DNA from: an uncultured Ruminococcus sp.
GTDB lineage: Bacteria; Bacillota; Clostridia; Oscillospirales; Ruminococcaceae
Length of the DNA: 15,172 bases
Reading direction: 5' to 3'
NCBI GenBank assembly: GCA_937926145.1
Contig: CALANW010000060.1
Span: forward strand, 1-15,172
Of this stretch, positions 13,326 to 15,172 are shown in pieces. The translations under genes and the position numbers were made by a program. The notes beneath the pieces were generated by a model. The model saw only the letters and a program-made list of their open reading frames with translations. It was not told where the DNA came from and did no database searches. Numbering within the stretch: position 1 is the stretch's first letter; each line of letters opens with the position of its first letter.

Positions 13326-14987
13326 ATGAAAAATTTTGAAAATTACACAAGAAGATACTTTATGCCCCCAGAGCCTTGCTTCGACTGGGTGAAGAAAGAT
13401 TATATCGACAAAGCTCCTATCTGGTGTTCTGTTGACCTCCGCGACGGCAATCAGGCGCTCATCATTCCTATGTCGCTCGAAGAAAAGCTCACATTCTGGA
13501 AGCATCTTATAAAGGTAGGCTTCAAGGAGATCGAGATCGGATTCCCTGCCGCTTCCGAAACAGAATATGAATTCTGCCGCACACTTATCGAGCAGGATCT
13601 TATCCCCGATGATGTGACCATTCAGGTACTTACACAGTCGAGAGAGCATATCATCGCAAAGACTTTTGAAGCGCTCAAGGGCTGCAAGAACGCTATCGTT
13701 CATCTTTACAACTCAACCTCCGTTGCACAGCGTGAACAGGTCTTCAAGAAGTCCAAGGAGGACATCATCAAGATCGCTGTTGAGGGCGCAAAGCTCTGCA
13801 AGGAATACCGCAGCAAGACCGAGGGCAACTTCCGCTTTGAATATTCCCCCGAAAGCTTCACGGGCACAGAACCCGAATTCGCACTTGAAATTTGTAACGC
13901 TGTTATCGACGTTTGGCAGCCTACAGCAGATGACAAGGTAATTATGAACCTCCCCGTTACCGTTGAAGAAAGTATGCCGCACGTTTACGCTTCGCAGATA
14001 GAATATATGTGCAAGCACCTCAACTGCCGTGAGAACGTAGTTGTTTCTCTCCACCCACATAATGACCGCGGCTGCGCAGTTGCAGACACCGAACTCGGAC
14101 TTCTCGCAGGTGCAGACCGTGTTGAGGGTACGCTCTTCGGCAACGGCGAACGTACAGGCAACGTTGACCTTATCACAGTTGCAATGAATATGTTCTCACA
14201 CGGCGTTGACCCCGAACTTGACTTCTCCAACATTCCCGAGATCACGGAAGTTTACGAAAAGATGACCCGTATGCACGTTTACGAACGTCAGCCTTACAGC
14301 GGTTCGCTCGTATTTGCGGCATTCTCAGGCTCGCATCAGGACGCTATTGCAAAGGGACTTAAATGGCGCGAAGAAAAGAATCCTCCGCACTGGAACGTTC
14401 CTTACCTCGCTATCGACCCGAAGGACGTTGGCAGAGAGTACGAGGGCGACGTTATCCGTATCAACAGCCAGTCGGGCAAGGGCGGCATCGGCTTCCTTAT
14501 GCAGCAGAACTACGGCATCGATATGCCTCCTAAGATGCGTGAGGCATTCGGCTATCACGTCAAGAGCGTTTCCGACCACGCTCACAAGGAGCTTCAGCCT
14601 GCCGAGGTTTACGATGTATTCAAGAACAACTACCTCAACATCAGCGATAAATTCACCGTCACCGAAGCTCATTTCTCGCAGAAGAACGGCATCTCCGCAG
14701 TTGTCACCATTTCCTACAACTCACAGGATATCGTAAGAGAAGCAACGGGCAACGGCCGTCTTGACGCTGTTTCCAATGCAGTAAAGGACGCACTCGGCAT
14801 CAGCTATTCCATTACAACATACGAAGAACACGCTCTCGAAAGAGGTTCAAGCTCGCAGGCATGCGCTTATGTCGGCATTGAAACCGAAAACGGCGTATTC
14901 TGGGGTGCAGGTATCCACACCGATATCATCGATGCTTCGATAAAGGCTCTCGTTTCCGCTATCAACAACAGCGGACTTGTAAAGTAA
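13326..14987 (+). CDS. leuA: 2-isopropylmalate synthase
   Basis: LeuA condenses acetyl-CoA with 2-oxoisovalerate to 2-isopropylmalate, the first committed step of leucine synthesis. The 553-residue protein is the long form seen in yeast and Actinobacteria, with the opening YFMPPEP and KAPIWCSVDLRDGNQ (30-43). Metal and active-site motifs are D37-x-R39-D40, H243-x-H245-N-D247 and GNGERTGN (272-279). The C-terminal part (about 410-553) is the LeuA dimer domain that binds leucine for feedback control, with SSQACAYVGIE and GAGIHTDIIDAS. ATG 13326 has GAAAGGA (13311-13317) 8 nt upstream; an open frame back to 13197 runs through the MITE-like element and is not coding. The leucine T-box confirms the assignment. 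No other leu gene is visible. Confidence 0.97.
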   Translation: MKNFENYTRRYFMPPEPCFDWVKKDYIDKAPIWCSVDLRDGNQALIIPMSLEEKLTFWKHLIKVGFKEIEIGFPAASETEYEFCRTLIEQDLIPDDVTIQVLTQSREHIIAKTFEALKGCKNAIVHLYNSTSVAQREQVFKKSKEDIIKIAVEGAKLCKEYRSKTEGNFRFEYSPESFTGTEPEFALEICNAVIDVWQPTADDKVIMNLPVTVEESMPHVYASQIEYMCKHLNCRENVVVSLHPHNDRGCAVADTELGLLAGADRVEGTLFGNGERTGNVDLITVAMNMFSHGVDPELDFSNIPEITEVYEKMTRMHVYERQPYSGSLVFAAFSGSHQDAIAKGLKWREEKNPPHWNVPYLAIDPKDVGREYEGDVIRINSQSGKGGIGFLMQQNYGIDMPPKMREAFGYHVKSVSDHAHKELQPAEVYDVFKNNYLNISDKFTVTEAHFSQKNGISAVVTISYNSQDIVREATGNGRLDAVSNAVKDALGISYSITTYEEHALERGSSSQACAYVGIETENGVFWGAGIHTDIIDASIKALVSAINNSGLVK

Positions 14988-15008
14988 GCTTTTCCAAAGC
15001 GAAATATT

Positions 15009-15046
15009 ATCCCGTCTTTGAAATAAATCAAAGGCGGGATTTTTTT
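15009..15046 (+). terminator. Terminator of leuA
   Basis: A 13-bp stem (15009-15021 with 15028-15040, one T-G wobble) with a 6-nt loop is followed by seven T. Confidence 0.9.
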
Positions 15047-15086
15047 GTGCAAAATATACATTTTTGTGAAATTTAGCGAGAATTGT

Positions 15087-15115
15087 TTGACGTATCGAAT
15101 AATGTATGGTATAAT
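15087..15115 (+). promoter_or_regulatory. Promoter of a gene beyond the window
   Basis: TTGACG (15087-15092) and TATAAT (15110-15115) are 17 bp apart with TGG as an extended -10. A small CCCTAA/TTAGGG hairpin (15141-15161) lies in the start of the transcript. Confidence 0.72.
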
Positions 15116-15172
15116 ATAGACCAGCTATAAAAAGTCAATACCCTAATCCAAATTTTTAGGGAAAACAGGCTG

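Overview
The window looks like the end of an Illumina contig from a low-to-mid-GC Gram-positive anaerobe of the Clostridia, most likely a Ruminococcus-like member of the Oscillospiraceae. The reasons are a full-length Spo0A, a leucine T-box riboswitch, consensus sigma-A promoters, AGGAGG-type ribosome binding sites and a sugar ABC importer without its own ATPase. No species can be fixed from the sequence alone. Bases 1-49 are not genomic: they are an untrimmed Nextera i7 adapter with its index.

Layout. (1) 265-3948: a promoter, a lipoprotein sugar-binding protein, a strong intercistronic hairpin, two MalF/MalG-type permeases and a terminator form a carbohydrate import operon. (2) 3949-4719: a gene-free stretch of about 770 bp filled with structured and repeated DNA. 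(3) 4720-7235: two divergent genes, a rhodanese-TtcA fusion (minus) and a zinc-ribbon membrane protein (plus), share a promoter region with an 18-bp perfect palindrome. (4) 7501-9539: a signalling cluster with a stand-alone HPt protein (minus), a divergent CheY-like receiver (plus) and, in one operon with the receiver, a protein joining an MshEN-type (cyclic-di-GMP receptor) N-terminus to a CheX-like phosphatase C-terminus. (5) 9590-11116: a large lipoprotein of unknown function. (6) 11231-12237: spo0A (minus) with two exact 0A boxes upstream. (7) 12704-15046: a leucine T-box leader followed by leuA. (8) 15087-15172: a promoter for a gene beyond the window.

The intergenic DNA is unusually rich. 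A family of MITE-like inverted-repeat elements is present in three copies (9650-9790, 12354-12397, 13134-13239), each in the upstream region of a gene. A second repeat family (4125-4301, 7274-7429) lies between convergent genes, and a third palindromic repeat (11135-11185) lies at the remaining convergent junction.

The most interesting system is the 7.5-9.5 kb cluster. HPt histidine, CheY aspartate and CheX-type ExxN motif are all intact, and the CheX-like domain sits behind two 24-residue MshEN motifs spaced by five residues. I infer a small phosphorelay in which cyclic-di-GMP could control dephosphorylation of the receiver. No flagellar or chemotaxis receptor genes are visible beside it.
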